Program-made: the position numbers and the translations under genes
The notes under the pieces: generated by a model
Told to the model about the DNA's origin: nothing
Database searches by the model: none
Seen by the model: only the letters and a program-made list of their open reading frames with translations
Source of the DNA: Phallusia mammillata
Lineage: Eukaryota > Chordata > Ascidiacea > Phlebobranchia > Ascidiidae
DNA: 64,000 nucleotides
Direction: 5' to 3'
Assembly (NCBI GenBank): GCA_003260075.1
Contig: QLIY01000501.1
Location: 23,580 to 87,579, forward strand
In this document: positions 1 to 11,810 of the stretch, in pieces
How positions within the stretch are numbered: position 1 is the stretch's first letter
Layout: each line of letters opens with the position of its first letter

Positions 1-1231
1 TGTGCAAGTAAACAAAATACACAAATGATATCGTCTGCTATTTACACTCGTGTACATTATTGCGTAACAAAAATTACGTCACAATGGAGTTTCTAATTAA
101 GATTTGTATTACTTGTTTTTCTACACAAAACAATGGCTAGAAAACTATAAATGTAGGTTTTCTATATATTGCCAACTTATATATGTTCAATAAAGGCTAA
201 AATTTGGGCAGCACCCCCACAAATTTTAGGCACGAGCCGCCACTGGTTATTCATTACTATAAGAATTCTACAAATCAAGGCTCTTGTTTTAATGACATAA
301 ACATTCGGCCGCTTTGACAATAAAGTCATCTTGGACTGTAATCCTCCCCATTATGACTAACTAAGACTTATTCCACTTGCATCAGAACAGGAGTGGCCGG
401 ACTTGTACTTTTGCATTTGAACGCAGGAAAACAAGTATTTGAGTAACCCTACGATATAGTGTCTTTTAAAATTTGCCTGAGCAACCTTGCAATAAGCTAT
501 GTAAAAACTATAGGCTATACGGCCAGAGTAACTTTAACTTTAACAGACTTGCTGATTACCTATAAATAACTCAGTAAAAAATCACATTTGCAAACTTGTC
601 CAACAAAAACGCTCTCTATTACAACAGGATTAGGAAAACGTTGAATAAATTAAAGCTCCTTTACCTTTTGGAGTGCAACAAATATTAAATTCCTACAGTT
701 ACAAAATTTCTTTAACGATATGAATCAACGAAAAAAGGCAAACGTTGTGCTGATATTTACATTTAAAAACTAAAAATATCACTCAATTATGATCTTGTAT
801 CAAACAAACTGTTCTTGATACCTCATTTCCACAAACAAATCTTAAATTAAAAACGCCCTATCGAAACTTTTTGTTTAATTGTGGCAAGTAGATATAAATT
901 AAAATACAACACTGCTATTATCCTCAAGGTAACTCACGTATCGGTGTGGATATTTGGTGTTACTGTTATCATTGATATTATACGTAAGCGAATTGCCTTA
1001 ATAAAGCGACAGTGAACAGTACGGCAGTGGACACTAAAACCTACATTAAGCCACGCACAATTTTTGTTTGCCATTATGACTAGTTTAAATTTTTACCAAA
1101 ATACATGCACTGTTCATCCTGGCTGATTTTCGTTGTTTTAGTTGTGTCATGCCGCAAATTTTACGAATACGAAGAAATCCGCGATGAGGCATAAACGGGA
1201 GACAAATTTTAATTAAAACCAAATTTACAAA
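1..1231. other. 3' flank of the ACE-like gene, no gene seen
   Basis: This AT-rich stretch lies downstream of the minus-strand ACE-like stop codon. No ORF with family resemblance was seen on either strand. Bases around 153-185 (TTTTCTATATATTGCC and the following TATATATG) match the left part of the hairpin-bearing repeat family found at 15.9 kb, so a truncated copy sits here. The text at about 205-245 (GGGCAGC, then CACGAGCCGCCACTGG) has the look of another dispersed-repeat end. Confidence 0.5.
1208..1213 (-). promoter_or_regulatory. Candidate poly(A) signal of the ACE-like gene
   Basis: The minus strand reads ATTAAA here, about 19 bases past the stop codon at 1232-1234. That is very close, so a later signal is possible, but no AATAAA was noticed nearer on this strand. 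Confidence 0.3.
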
Positions 1232-4200
1232 TTATTCCCATCCAATCTTATTGCCAAGTCGTTTGTTTTCCTTTGTAAGCCACTTGATGAGTGGTTTAAA
1301 ATATCGTTCAACTGGTTTTACGCTCATGTGGCAACTTCCTGTCAATGTCCGCATCGCATCTTCCCAGTGCTTACTTCCACCAAGGTTTAACATTTCCCTG
1401 TTGAAAAAAAACATTAACAAAGGGTACAGTTAAGGCAAGAATCTCAATTAAAGCAATTTTTTTTAAATATAGCCAAGTAGGCTACAACGTGTTTAAAGTG
1501 TGTGTTGAATTCAGAGATTAGACCCTGTGTTTTCATTGTTATCTGGTTTGTTTTTTATGACACAATTTTAAGTATATTTATAAGGTTCGGTACAACTTTA
1601 ACTTACATAAATTTGGCACCAGCAGCTTTGGAACCAGCAAAATCGCAGAGATGTAGCGAACCCTTGTGGTGGGACAGATTGCAAAGCGTTTCGTAAAACT
1701 GGAACTGGATTGTAAAGCTTATGAAATATCTAAAAATAAAAGGGTTACGCTAAATTCGTTTGTCAAAAATCTGCACTTGATACCGTGATTATACATAGGG
1801 CACAACCTTATACACTTGTATTCAATTCCAACCACGCGCAACCAAAATTCATACCTGATATAAGGAACTCCATAAACTACATGATACTTAGAACCAGCGT
1901 CGAAGTCGTGTTCAGTTCTTGGTACTGGTGGTATGAGTCCGCCGTATTTCAGTCTAAAGGGCATAAGTTTTAAGTCGCAGAACTATACACGACCTGACGT
2001 TCGGGTGGGGTTGGAGCTTTTTTGTTTTACGTAACTTAGTAAAAAGTAAGTAAGTAAAATGGTCAGCAAATTGCAAGTAGTGCATCTGGATCTTTTTTAA
2101 AATGTATTATTTATATTCGTTTCGAATCAAATTTTACACAATCTGAGAAGAAGAAAGGAAAATATAGTTTGCAAAAAGGTCGCTGTTTTCTTTACACTCA
2201 ACATCACCACCTTGCGGGTCAATGACTCGATGGCCAATGTTTGACTCTCACTGACCCGGTCACGTATTAATCAGGTTTGTTTGTGTAACAAATTTGAATT
2301 TCAAAGGGGGCAAATAAAGTACTGAGTTGAATTAAAATGAATAAATTCTTGTATATATTTTTTTCTCAAACACATATACGGGTTTTATTGCAATTACCTA
2401 TGCACACGAACATTATTGTGGGATTTTGTACACCCCTTGCCGGGGGGGGGGTAGGTTTGTTTGTGTAACAAATTTGAAAATTTATTTACCTATGCACACG
2501 AACATTATTGTGGGATTTTGTACACCCCTTGCCACATCATGTTAACCAAACAACTTTGACCACTTTTTTGTATTTGCACTGAACCATTAGCGCGCAAGTT
2601 TACATGCGAACGGTATCTGTAGGAAAAATGATTGATGCAATGTAACAATACATTCTTACTTCTTTTCCCACCAAGCCGAATTCAAGTTTTCTTGCGTCAC
2701 AACTCCACGAAACACATCCCATCTCCATGTTTCCAGGGCAAGTGCAAATTGATAAAATGCCAATTTCTCCAAAGCTTTTTGCATTAAAAAGTTGATGTTC
2801 TTTTCTGTAATACCACGAAAAAACAAAAAGCACTTTTTTAAGTTGAAGCTAGTTTTCGTAAAAGTTACAAATAATGTTAAATGTTGTTCTATAAAATCAT
2901 TTGATAAAAAAGGTACTATATGAACTGAAGTAACCTGCAGCAAACATAAATTGACGACAATTATAAGGTCTGTAAACAAAGGGCAATTTTCATTGCGATA
3001 TCTGTGTTAAATTTGTTAAATTTTGGCAAGGCCTATGTGGGGGAAATATTACGACAAAATGCAAAATGTTAAAATACAAAGCAGAGAAATTAAACCCATG
3101 TTTTTTTTAGTTTTGGGTGCAAAAGCTCAAATAAACTTACGATATCTTTCGCTTTTATTCTTGTTTTTCTTCAAAATGCCTAATTTTACGAGATGTGTTG
3201 GTGAAATAACTGACAAAGCAGCAGTGTCTCCGATAGCTTCGTGAAACCCATTGTTAGCTCCTTTCTGCAACGAAGTATGTTGTGATGAACCTCAGTTTTA
3301 TTTTGTACAAAAAAATAAAATAAACTCAAAAACGTTGTGACGAAACTTGTTTTACATTTTTGCCTTGAATAAAGGAAAACAAACCCAACTTGCCTGAAAA
3401 AGTTCAGGTTGGTGTCTGTTGTATGCGAGGTAGTATTGGCAATGTCCCATTTCATGGTGAACAACATAAAGATATTCGCTATTCACCACAGCGCACATCT
3501 TTACTCTGGTAATAACCGCAGCGAGTTAATGCTAGTTTGGCAATAATCAAAAAAGTTTGCATTAATTGGAAAGTCTACTAACACCATAACTTACGTCGCA
3601 CCTTTAGCTAAATTTTGATAGGTGACGCAAAGAGTACAAACACCTATTTAAAACGGCATATTTTCAAAAATGCTGACTGTTAAAGCTATTTGGGTTAGGG
3701 TAGGGAATAATCAATAAAGATGGAATAAAACTAACTTTAAAACTTAGTCCTAACGTGAAATTTCTTAGCTCCTAATATAAAATATTGACTGCTAAATTAC
3801 TGATTTGGGTCTTTGCGCCACCTATCGAAATTTAGAAAAATGTAAAGCTGACGTGAGTTAGTAGCTCTACCGCATTAGAAAAAGAAAAACATGCATGCGA
3901 TCACTTGAGGCAGTCCTGGGCAAAATAAAACGATGTCTGACAAATTACCTGACGTCATCTTTCTCTAAATTAAAAGCAGACGCATAACAAACAACTGGTC
4001 GTCCTTGTGGGCGTGTGAACATGGAATAGTTCCAAAACTCCTGGGTCATAGGAGGAAGGCCTGACAAAATAAACATGTGGATATTTTAGCAACATGATTT
4101 TAGTTACCATTTGTCCCCAGATCGTGGAGAAATGTAAAGAAATGAACACAATATGGGAAAGATTCAAACTCCTGGATTCTGGTAAAAATCACACATTTCC

Positions 4201-7200
4201 TAAATGTAAGGGAATTTCAGCAGTGAAAACCAGTTTTTTTTATATTACCAAGACATATATTAAAAAAACATGCATTTGTACTGAACCAAACTGTTTCTTG
4301 CTCAACACTAAAATTAAGTTATGGGTTGATAAACATGCAATTCTACTAAAACGTGATAATACTTTCATTTTTCAATAAAATGAAAAATAACTACAGATTT
4401 AGTTTGAACAGCAACACAAAAATCATACCGATAGATCTGTAAAATTCATCGGCAAGATGAAACATTTTCATGACAGTAAAATTTTTAGCCTTCATTCCCT
4501 TGTTTACTTCAAACGCCTTCACGCTTGGAAAAGGTTTGCACATGTCGAAAATATTCGACCACTGCATTCCCCATATATCGCCTACAAAAATTAAATACTT
4601 ATAAATAAGCATTATCAAATTTATAGAGCTCTTCTGGTAATTGTAAAATACAATTACATAAGCTTATCCTAAGCAAAACATTATACTGCAATAACTAAAA
4701 AATATAAAAAAAAATATTTACTTAATAATGTGCACCTTATTTAATTGTTAATAGCAAAAACATTACAAACGAATCAAAACGAGCTAAAAATATTATAAAT
4801 ACCTAAATTAGTTTTAACCTAAAATTTGTTTGTGCTTTCAGCAAAAATAAAAAATAAATAGCGAAACAGACAGATGTATATACGTTGCATAGGGTTAAAA
4901 TAAACAAATCTGTTATCGATTAAACATGTAGAATTGGAAAGCAGGCTGTGTGAACGGTTTGTCACTGAACCACATCTGGAAAGCATTTAAAACAGCGAAA
5001 GTGAGGAAATTACCATGGCATTAGGAAATTACCAGATTGACAGTAATGCAAACGACTTCCCTTTCAGCTCAAGACAACCCACGACACCAAGCTTACACTG
5101 TGACGCGTTCTATTGTTAGCATTTCTATTAAATTTAGGCGCACTGGTACGCATTTGGAAGAGCACTGCCCCATTTAGAATATTCTTACAGTGTATTTGCT
5201 ATTACACAAAAACATTGTTTCTTTTTCGAGCTTAGACGTAACAATACTGTTCTACGGGTTTACTTAAAACAAAACAACTAGAAAATATGACAAATCATTA
5301 GTAACTTATACCGTACCTAAAACGTGTGCTGGAATTGGTCCAGTTTTGTTGATCCTGTCACCGTATACCTGATGAAGTTTGTATCGCACAAACGCGTGCA
5401 ACTGTTCATACATTGGCTTCAGACTTTTCCACATTCTATCGACTCTTGACTCAAGGTCTGGAACCTCATACCTCGACCTCCAATAAGCACCCTCATCGGC
5501 ATAACCTTTAACAATTTAAAACCAGATACAAGAGCTTTATATTTTTTCCCTCAAGCCTCTAAGTCCCGACGTTGCGGTCAAATAGCCATAGAAATAAACA
5601 CCATTATCCTTGATATATATATCATACCACAAATGGTATACCACAAATAGAATAAAACTAACCGTGCTCTTGTGCGCCAATGTTGCTAATTTGTGTAATG
5701 CGGTACCATGAATTTCTTATCTTCGGGCCAATTGCATCTCTCCAACCTTTCCATGCCCATAACAATTCACTGATAAAACAAAAGTTTGATTACTCCTGAA
5801 CTGGGTGTGCGAAAAGTCGAAGCATTACATTTAAATAATTACAGATTTTGTGCTACTTTGCAAATAAATACGAATTAACCTATTTCATAATCCGTACAAT
5901 TTCCAACATGCTAGGTGGTTAATTAACGCGACCATTGAAATGTTTGAAAGGTTAGGTTCTTATTCAGTGTTTGGAATAACCTTAAAATCGGAATATGCAT
6001 GATCAAGTTAGGTTATCCAGAAAAAGGGGCACAAAAAAACTTTTAATAAGCTTTATTTTGAGTGGTGTCTTAGTATGTTATAGTACCACGAAATTGAATT
6101 TTCCCAGATCATGCTGCGCCGCCTTCCACGAATGCAAATATTGTAACAATACAACAATGGTTTTTGCTTTTTTGGTTGGTACGGTCGCCACCCATTCAAT
6201 CTACTGTAACGAACCACCACTATAGCGCATCAACCTCTTTAGAGTTTGGACACTTAAGGAAGCTTAACTCAGCCCAATTCTTATCGGTAAGAGCCTTTTA
6301 ACAGGAAGTTTGAGCAACGTTTATAAATACCCATAACCACATACGCCACAAATTACAGAAACACTGGCAAATTAAATAAAAACTTTGACCCAGCAAAACC
6401 GCATTGATGCAAGTAGCTCCGTGACCGACGCAAGGAATTTTAAACTTACTCGTAGTTTCTTGACTTGGACATTATTCTAATAATGCCCGGCTCATAACTG
6501 TAACACTTCTTTGGGTTATCAGGTCGACAAACCTTGGCCTTGCTGTAGACCGATTCAATTTCGCTATACAGGTTTGCCTTCTCTCTGTCAATAAAAACAA
6601 CACACTAAAAACCAATGTAAAATGCAGTAAAGTTGCTTTTATAATAGTATTTTAAAGCTAATAAACATACGTTCGTAGCTTCGACTCTGATGGCGAGGAA
6701 CTTTTCAAAACACTTTTCAGCATTCTTGTCTCACTGCAATTAAGACCCTCATAAGTTAGCGTTTTTGAAGCCAACTGCCGCTCAACCTTTTCCCATGAGC
6801 TAAATTGCAGGGATGCCTGTAACATAAAAACAATAAGAAATTATTGCTCTTTAGCTAATTATCCCCAACACAAACATTCAAATCAAGAATATCATTTGTG
6901 TTAGACATACCTTTAATTCATAAGAAAGATTTGAAACAACGACTTTCAAAATGTTATTTGTTTTTACTAGTTATACCCTTTTAAAAGAAATAGGAACAAT
7001 GTTACTTGCATCGATATAAAGTTTGCTATTGTGGGTTGTTAAATTTGTGTCCTTTTGCCACAGGAGTAAGTTAAGTTTTCTTCTTCGGACGGCCAGTTGT
7101 GCTTGATAAGATGTCAGAAACTTTTCAACTTTTTGTTTGTCTATAACGATGAAAAATATTAGCAAAATACTGCTTACACATTTTGTATTTTGTGCATACT

Positions 7201-7955
7201 TAGTAAGATCTTAACTAACACCAAAAAATTTGGATAACAGAAGATAAGCATGTGTGGGTAACGCTTTTTAATTGGTCCCGCGGTTACCGAATAAGCACAC
7301 ATAAACGTTGAATAGCCAGCACAGAAACATATTGTTTAGCCGCATCAAACTATTTCCGTAAGTTCTCGATTTAAATCACCAATTAACCAGAGTGAGTCAT
7401 TTACTGTTTTAAATTTGCGAGGCCAACGCGAAAACAGATGTTAGAGTCATTTCAAGGCGCAGAAATATTTGTACCAAGTTGTTTTACAGTATTTAACTTT
7501 CTAGAATGAATTGCAGATTACCGACGTTTAAACAATCACAGTATAAATGGTTCAGATGATGTAACCGGGAAAAAACCAAACACCAAACGTACAGTTGTTA
7601 AGTTAACCATTCTTTTAAAGATTTTGTTGCAATACTTACTGTCTAAAGCAGATATGAGATTGTACAGCGACCGTTTTTGTCTGTAGCTGCTTGAATCCTG
7701 TTCATACTGGTCATATCCCAACTTATCTTTCAGCAAACAGAAACTACATGTTGTTGATGTCGAAACTGAAGTGCTTATCGAAAAAGTTAATTGCTCAAAA
7801 ACTTCATCGGACAACTCTTGCAGTATTTCGTAATAATCATTGTTTTCATCGTCAAGTTCAAACTCCTTTTCAAGATTACCTTCTCTGCAAGTTGTCAGTG
7901 TCCAGCACACTGTTGAGAATACCCAGCAAAACAACAAACTTTTCATTACTTGCAT
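1232..7955 (-). CDS. ACE-like: ACE-like dipeptidyl carboxypeptidase (peptidase family M2), 15 exons
   Basis: Exons in transcript order: 7640-7955, 7006-7140, 6911-6966, 6671-6816, 6450-6584, 5663-5769, 5317-5505, 4429-4581, 3949-4060, 3394-3505, 3141-3264, 2660-2804, 1855-1953, 1607-1729, 1232-1397. They join to 2,118 nt (705 aa) with matching phases. The family removes C-terminal dipeptides from peptides at the cell surface or outside the cell. Visible features are a signal peptide (hydrophobic from about residue 5), a possible furin site RQKR at 92-95, the zinc motif HEMGH at 467-471, GFHEAIGD with the third ligand Glu at 496, WRWDVF, and the substrate residues Lys599, His601, Tyr608 and Tyr611 of the SKYH...PYIRY block. 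The protein ends at ...KIGWE with no membrane anchor, so it is probably secreted, like insect single-domain ACE. Oddities are Tyr438 where somatic ACE has the active-site His of CHASA, a GC donor after exon 10, and one extra residue between HEMGH and HEAIGD. The start is the first of two Met codons before the signal peptide; Met4 is an alternative. Confidence 0.9.
2273..2533. repeat. Direct duplication linked by a run of 10 G
   Basis: The segment starting AGGTTTGTTTGTGTAACAAA at 2273 and ending CACCCCTTGCC (to about 2441) recurs from 2453 to about 2533, separated by G at 2442-2451. The second copy lacks about 95 internal bases of the first. It lies in ACE-like intron sequence between exons 13 and 12 and resembles the C-run-linked duplications elsewhere in the window. 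Confidence 0.75.
3392..3393 (-). other. GC-AG intron donor in the ACE-like gene
   Basis: Exon 10 ends CAG and the intron starts gcaagt, the usual context of a GC donor. A GT at the adjacent gttggg would break the frame into the next exon, which begins [13 protein letters not shown]. Confidence 0.8.
4622..4650. repeat. Fragment of the Penelope-like tail repeat
   Basis: AGAGCTCTTCTGGTAATTGT, within the ACE-like intron between exons 8 and 7, matches the unit AGAGCTCTTCTGGCAAATGT that is tandem at 55.4-55.5 kb. It is only a short fragment. Confidence 0.45.
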
Positions 7956-8644
7956 TGTACAAGCCTGCAAATGTGACAAGTTAATTGTTACACTTAAAAA
8001 GCTAGACCTATATTTGATAAACAAAAAGCTTTCTCAAGTAAAGCTTCATTCCATGCACACCATACTGTCACGTGGCGACACAACTGAAGGGATTTCCGCA
8101 CATTGTCTCCATGGTTTGGCATCACTAAGGAAACGTTGACTTCCCTGCAGCCACGCATGACCCAAGCTGTCAATCCTGTGGAAGGTTCGCACTTTTCCAT
8201 TTCTTCACTATGCCATTACAGTCCCGTTTATTTCATCCACATGAACACATAAGTGCAAGGCAAGCATTTGTCTCACCAACAAATTTCATAAAAGCAAGTA
8301 TATCAATATTTAGCATTAACGTGAAATGTTTCATAGGGTATTATTGGTGCTGTTGGTGGCAAACGCATTTCCACGTCCCGTCAAAAACTTGGTCGAACTT
8401 TATTCAAAAATAGCCATTCAATAACAAAATATCGTGGATATCACAGCAGACTGGTGTCATTAAACTTCCGTTGGCTGTTTGGGACAATCGAGCGATAGTT
8501 GGTTGCAAGTTCCCTGTTTGCTAAGGCATCTAAACAAATCAACTTAGTGGTTGACAAGTGTTGCCAGTCGAGTACCATGTCAAGTAAATATGATGTTCGT
8601 TTGTCACATAAAATCAGGTCGGTGTCAATTTGAATTTTGTTTAA
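7956..8644. other. 5' flank and presumed promoter of the ACE-like gene
   Basis: The interval lies between the ACE-like start codon and the first transposon terminus. The minus frame stays open a little upstream of the chosen ATG, giving a longer N-terminus (Met at 8022-8024) that would place the signal peptide internally, so I did not use it. No other gene or clear promoter element was recognised. Confidence 0.4.
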
Positions 8645-9215
8645 GGCTGCGTTCACACAGAGGCACCGCCACGTGTTTCATACTCTGCGCGTTCACACAG
8701 AACAAAAAAGTCGTTCACGCTAGGCGGTTTTCGCGACTATAGGCATCACGTTTTTTGCTGGTGTGGACGACAGGTTTTTACGTCTGAAGACAGGTTTCGC
8801 GATGAGAGAAAAGTGTGGTTTCAAACCTGATGTTGTTGAAAAAAACTTACTACTATTGCCAGTTTTATTTGATTTTCGGCAATGGCAGATTAGAGTTTAA
8901 CTAAACTATGCAGGTCATGTTTGAAAAAGTTACTTTTTCAGTTTGTAAACTTTATTTACATGCATTTCAGTTTCATAAAAAGGATGGATTTAAGTGGAAG
9001 GTTTTCAAGTATAAATGTAGTTTGGATTCTTGCTAAACGAGAACGAAGACGTGTACAGCTCAAGCAAGATTTCCTTTTTAACTCATTGAGTTACACACAT
9101 GTCATCCTAATTGGCATTTGTACATCTGCAAAACCAAACACACACTGTAACATCTAATGCACTTGTCAAAGCACTTGTCCAACGACATTGTACTGTGCCA
9201 GACTCAATATACTTG

Positions 9216-9513
9216 CGGCTGTGTCAGTGGCCTGGCCCACAAGATGGCATCTATCAAGTCAAAGTTTGCAATGAAGTTTGGCATAGGTAAGTCTGAAAAT
9301 TGACCTTTTTTCCCCAATTTGTCCTTATATTTTAATTGTTGCACGATTTTTGACAGGAAAGCGTGCATTCCTGCTTGGTAGACCCAATGCAATTTTTTGA
9401 AACACTTCCTTATGGCTCTTTGAGGTTGAAATTATGAGCTGAACCTGCTCCACCCTCCAACGTTCAATTACTTGTGTAACTTCTTCTTTAGACCATAGTA
9501 TTCGTTCACTCAT
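9216..9513 (-). pseudogene. Myb/SANT-like DNA-binding protein fragment (Harbinger accessory type)
   Basis: From a Met at 9513 the minus strand reads MSERILWSKEEVTQVIERW, then a SKSHKEVFQKIALGL segment. In a second frame it continues KYKDKLGKKGQ and FDLIDAILWARP. This order of a W-S-x-E-E helix, a K-x-(V/I)-F-x-x-I-A helix, then Y-K-x-x-K-D and F-D-x-(L/I)-D-A-I-L-x-x-R-P is the Myb/SANT-like domain pattern found in PIF/Harbinger elements and MSANTD genes. The coding frame shifts between the two halves, at about 9,390, so it is broken. It sits inside the outer element, which explains its presence. Confidence 0.6.
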
Positions 9514-9829
9514 TTTAAGCACGCAAACGTACACTGCGCTTAACAAAAATAGACAGCACCCATAAACCAACGTACAAACCGCTGTATTCGGTTTCGTGCC
9601 TTGCGTCGTTCAGGCACGGGTTTCACGACCACGTTTAGGCGCAAAACCACGTATTTTCGTACCAGGTTTCGGGACAAGGGCGTCCGCAGGTTTTCGGTTA
9701 GGGGGGTCAAGGTGGGTTTACTCTGCCCTTTCGGCCGGATGCAAAAATTTTTTGAAAATTTGACCATTACACCATCCAGACAATTTATCATTTTTAATTT
9801 CACCGAAAATCACAGGGAGCTGGAGAATT

Positions 9830-10708
9830 TAGCGCAGCACGAATCGAATGCAAAGGGACGGCAGACCGCACACCAGCTGCGGACCGCTTCTGGAACCGCT
9901 ACTTTTGTAGTAACGCTATATATCATCGCCAAGTATTCATCAATTTTGGAGCCTGTCACCCAAGCCCTTCAGGCAGTCCAACTGAACATGTTAGGTGTCA
10001 AGAAGCACATTGACAAACTCGTATCAATGTTTTGTGATCATCGGCAAAATGCAGAAACACTTTTTGCAGAAAACATTTATACAGCGGCATTGAAGTCAGC
10101 CGAAGAAATCGGTGTCACCATATATGTCCCAATGTGTCCTTCAAGTATTCAGAGCAAATACTGGTGGAGCCAGTGAGGAATACTATCGCCGCTCCATTTA
10201 CGTTCTTCACATGGACTCTTTAATCCAGTCTCTGACAAGCCGCTTCTCAGAGACGAACATGCCGGTATTCATGTTATACCGACTGCATCCAGCGCAGATG
10301 GAGAAAATTGACCGTTCAGACTACAAAGCCCTGGTCAAAACCATACACCAATTCTACAACTTTGACAATTTTCAGCAGGNACACCAATTCTACAACATTT
10401 TCAGCAGGACGCCATGTCGTGGTATGACATAACCATAAAAGGAAAATTTCCTCAGTCCGAAGACCAGGAAGAATTGGAATTTGTGGACTTTGATAACATC
10501 ACTGAATCGCCCTGCCACTACTTGTACGGTAAAAAGATCATTCAGCACAATGAGGCGGGTCAAAACATGGCTCAGATCAACCATGTCTGACGACAGGCTA
10601 CCCGGGCTGTGTATGATGAGTGTCCACAGAAGCCGAATAAACTCGGACAAAAATTCGTTCATCCAAAAAGTCATAGAAAAATTCGGCAAAGACCCATTCA
10701 AGAACTGA
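9830..10708 (+). pseudogene. Degenerate hAT transposase, C-terminal half
   Basis: Three frames carry it in order. 9601-10176 includes RQTAHQLRTASGTATFVV and a DHRQNAETLFAE region. 10112-10432 includes GASEEYYRRSIYVLHMDSLI. 10481-10708 includes TTCTVKRSFSTMRRVKTWLR and RLPGLCMMSVHR, the hAT dimerisation region. The arrangement matches hAT transposases of the zinc-finger-MYM/52-kDa-repressor type. A frameshift lies near 10,150 and another in 10,430-10,480, and an N at 10,380 interrupts it, so no active enzyme can be made. The N-terminal BED/TTF zinc finger and the first catalytic Asp region are missing. Confidence 0.75.
10345..10408. repeat. Short direct duplication around an N
   Basis: ACACCAATTCTACAAC followed by TTTTCAGCAGG occurs before the N at 10380 and again directly after it (10381-10408). 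The first copy has 8 extra bases in the middle. It looks like two overlapping sequence ends joined with a placeholder. Confidence 0.7.
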
Positions 10709-11319
10709 TTAACTAAACTGGTGGCTGATTGTTCTTTTCTGTATGATTCAATGTTACGAACAGCTTCATTGAATTCACGAAATACGAGATGATTTTATCT
10801 GAAACTGTGAATTATCCTTCTTCAGATTTATGTGAGATAAAGCCAGTGCCCGCACTAGCAATGTGGTTCTGAGAGTACAGGAGCTCAAGTTGTCGAATTT
10901 TGCGATTACGGGTAGCTCGTAGGTATCTTCGTAAATTAATAGAGGAAGTGGGATACTCCCGAAGAAGGGTGATGATCACAATCGGAGAGCTTGACTAGCC
11001 AGTCATCACTCGTATCACCTTCACTCCTCCCTCCCCCTTTCAGAAAATTGCCTATTTTTGCATGTACTCGCTTTTTCATTTTTCATCCAACAATTTTCCA
11101 GGGGGGGTCAGCTGACCCCATTTGCCCCTATGTGCGAACGCCCTTGTTTCGGGAGGTGACATTTCGTTCACACTACCAAAAAGCTTCATTCCTAGTAGCG
11201 AAAACCTACCGCGGTGCCCGAGTGTGGTAGATATGGTTAATTAATTAAACATTATTGAATGCTGATTTATTTGCTTCTTTGTATCGGGACTATATTGACA
11301 ACATGCTGTTCCTTAAAAC

Positions 11320-11810
11320 CAGGGGTCACCAAACTTTTTTCACTGCGGCCGGATAAGTTTAATAGTGAATCGAGCGGGCCGCATAGTTTGCATGCCCTAA
11401 ATCGAGCGGGCCGCATAGTTTACATAGCGTAGTATTTCCATACTTGGCCCGCGAGGCGATTTTTATAGGGGCGCCAAAATATGGTTTTTCTACAATCCCT
11501 TTTAAAATCTGATGATGCGACTGTTAAACTGTATAGTTAGTTTTATTTTACGAGCAATGCTTCTATATTACGTCACAAGTAACAAAAGAAGGTAATTGTT
11601 AACGCACAATTAACTCTTGTAGTCTTGTTTGTGACGTAACAAACTGACTTTGGATCAATCCTGGGCGAATTCTCTGAAACTAGGCAATCTACATATCGCG
11701 ACAGGAAAAATTTCGTAAGGAGTAGGTTAATTTTGCCCCCCCCCCATGTTACAAAGTTATCAATACGATTTGGCAAACCAAAAAATGTGGTCGTAGTTTG
11801 GTGACCCCTG
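11320..11810. mobile_element. Short non-autonomous hAT element with perfect TIR and 8-bp target duplication
   Basis: The left end CAGGGGTCACCAAACT and the right end on the minus strand are identical over 16 bases. The octamer CTTAAAAC is present at 11312-11319 and 11811-11818. Inside are GCGGGCCGCATAGTTT repeats and TTGGCCCGCGAGG, typical of the hAT families whose ends read CAGGGGTC..CAAACT..GGCCCGCGG. It is 491 bp with no coding capacity. A C10 run lies at 11736-11745. Confidence 0.9.

Larger units (their letters stand above)
9675..11146 (+). mobile_element. hAT-superfamily transposon with perfect 8-bp target duplication
   Basis: The left terminus CAAGGGCGTCCGCA and the right terminus on the minus strand CAAGGGCGTTCGCA differ at one of 14 bases. 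The flanking octamer TTTCGGGA is identical at 9667-9674 and 11147-11154, the 8-bp target duplication expected of hAT. The element is 1,472 bp and contains a degenerate C-terminal half of a hAT transposase. Removing it rejoins the outer Harbinger-like element, so this is a later, nested insertion. Confidence 0.88.
8645..11229. mobile_element. Decayed Harbinger/PIF-like DNA transposon, interrupted by a hAT insertion
   Basis: The left end (CACACAGAGGCACCGC at 8654-8669) and the right end read on the minus strand (CACACTCGGGCACCGC, from 11226) form an imperfect inverted repeat. Further in, GGTTTTCGC(G)ACTA, AGG and a GTGTGRACGA block also occur on both ends in inverted orientation. The interior carries a minus-strand Myb/SANT-like ORF typical of Harbinger accessory proteins. 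No DDE transposase survives. A possible 3-bp TAA flank precedes the left end, but the right target copy is not clear, so the exact ends are uncertain. Confidence 0.5.

Noticed and set aside
7956-8024. Longer N-terminus of the ACE-like protein
   Set aside because: Starting at the upstream Met would put 23 residues before a clear signal peptide, so the later ATG is preferred.
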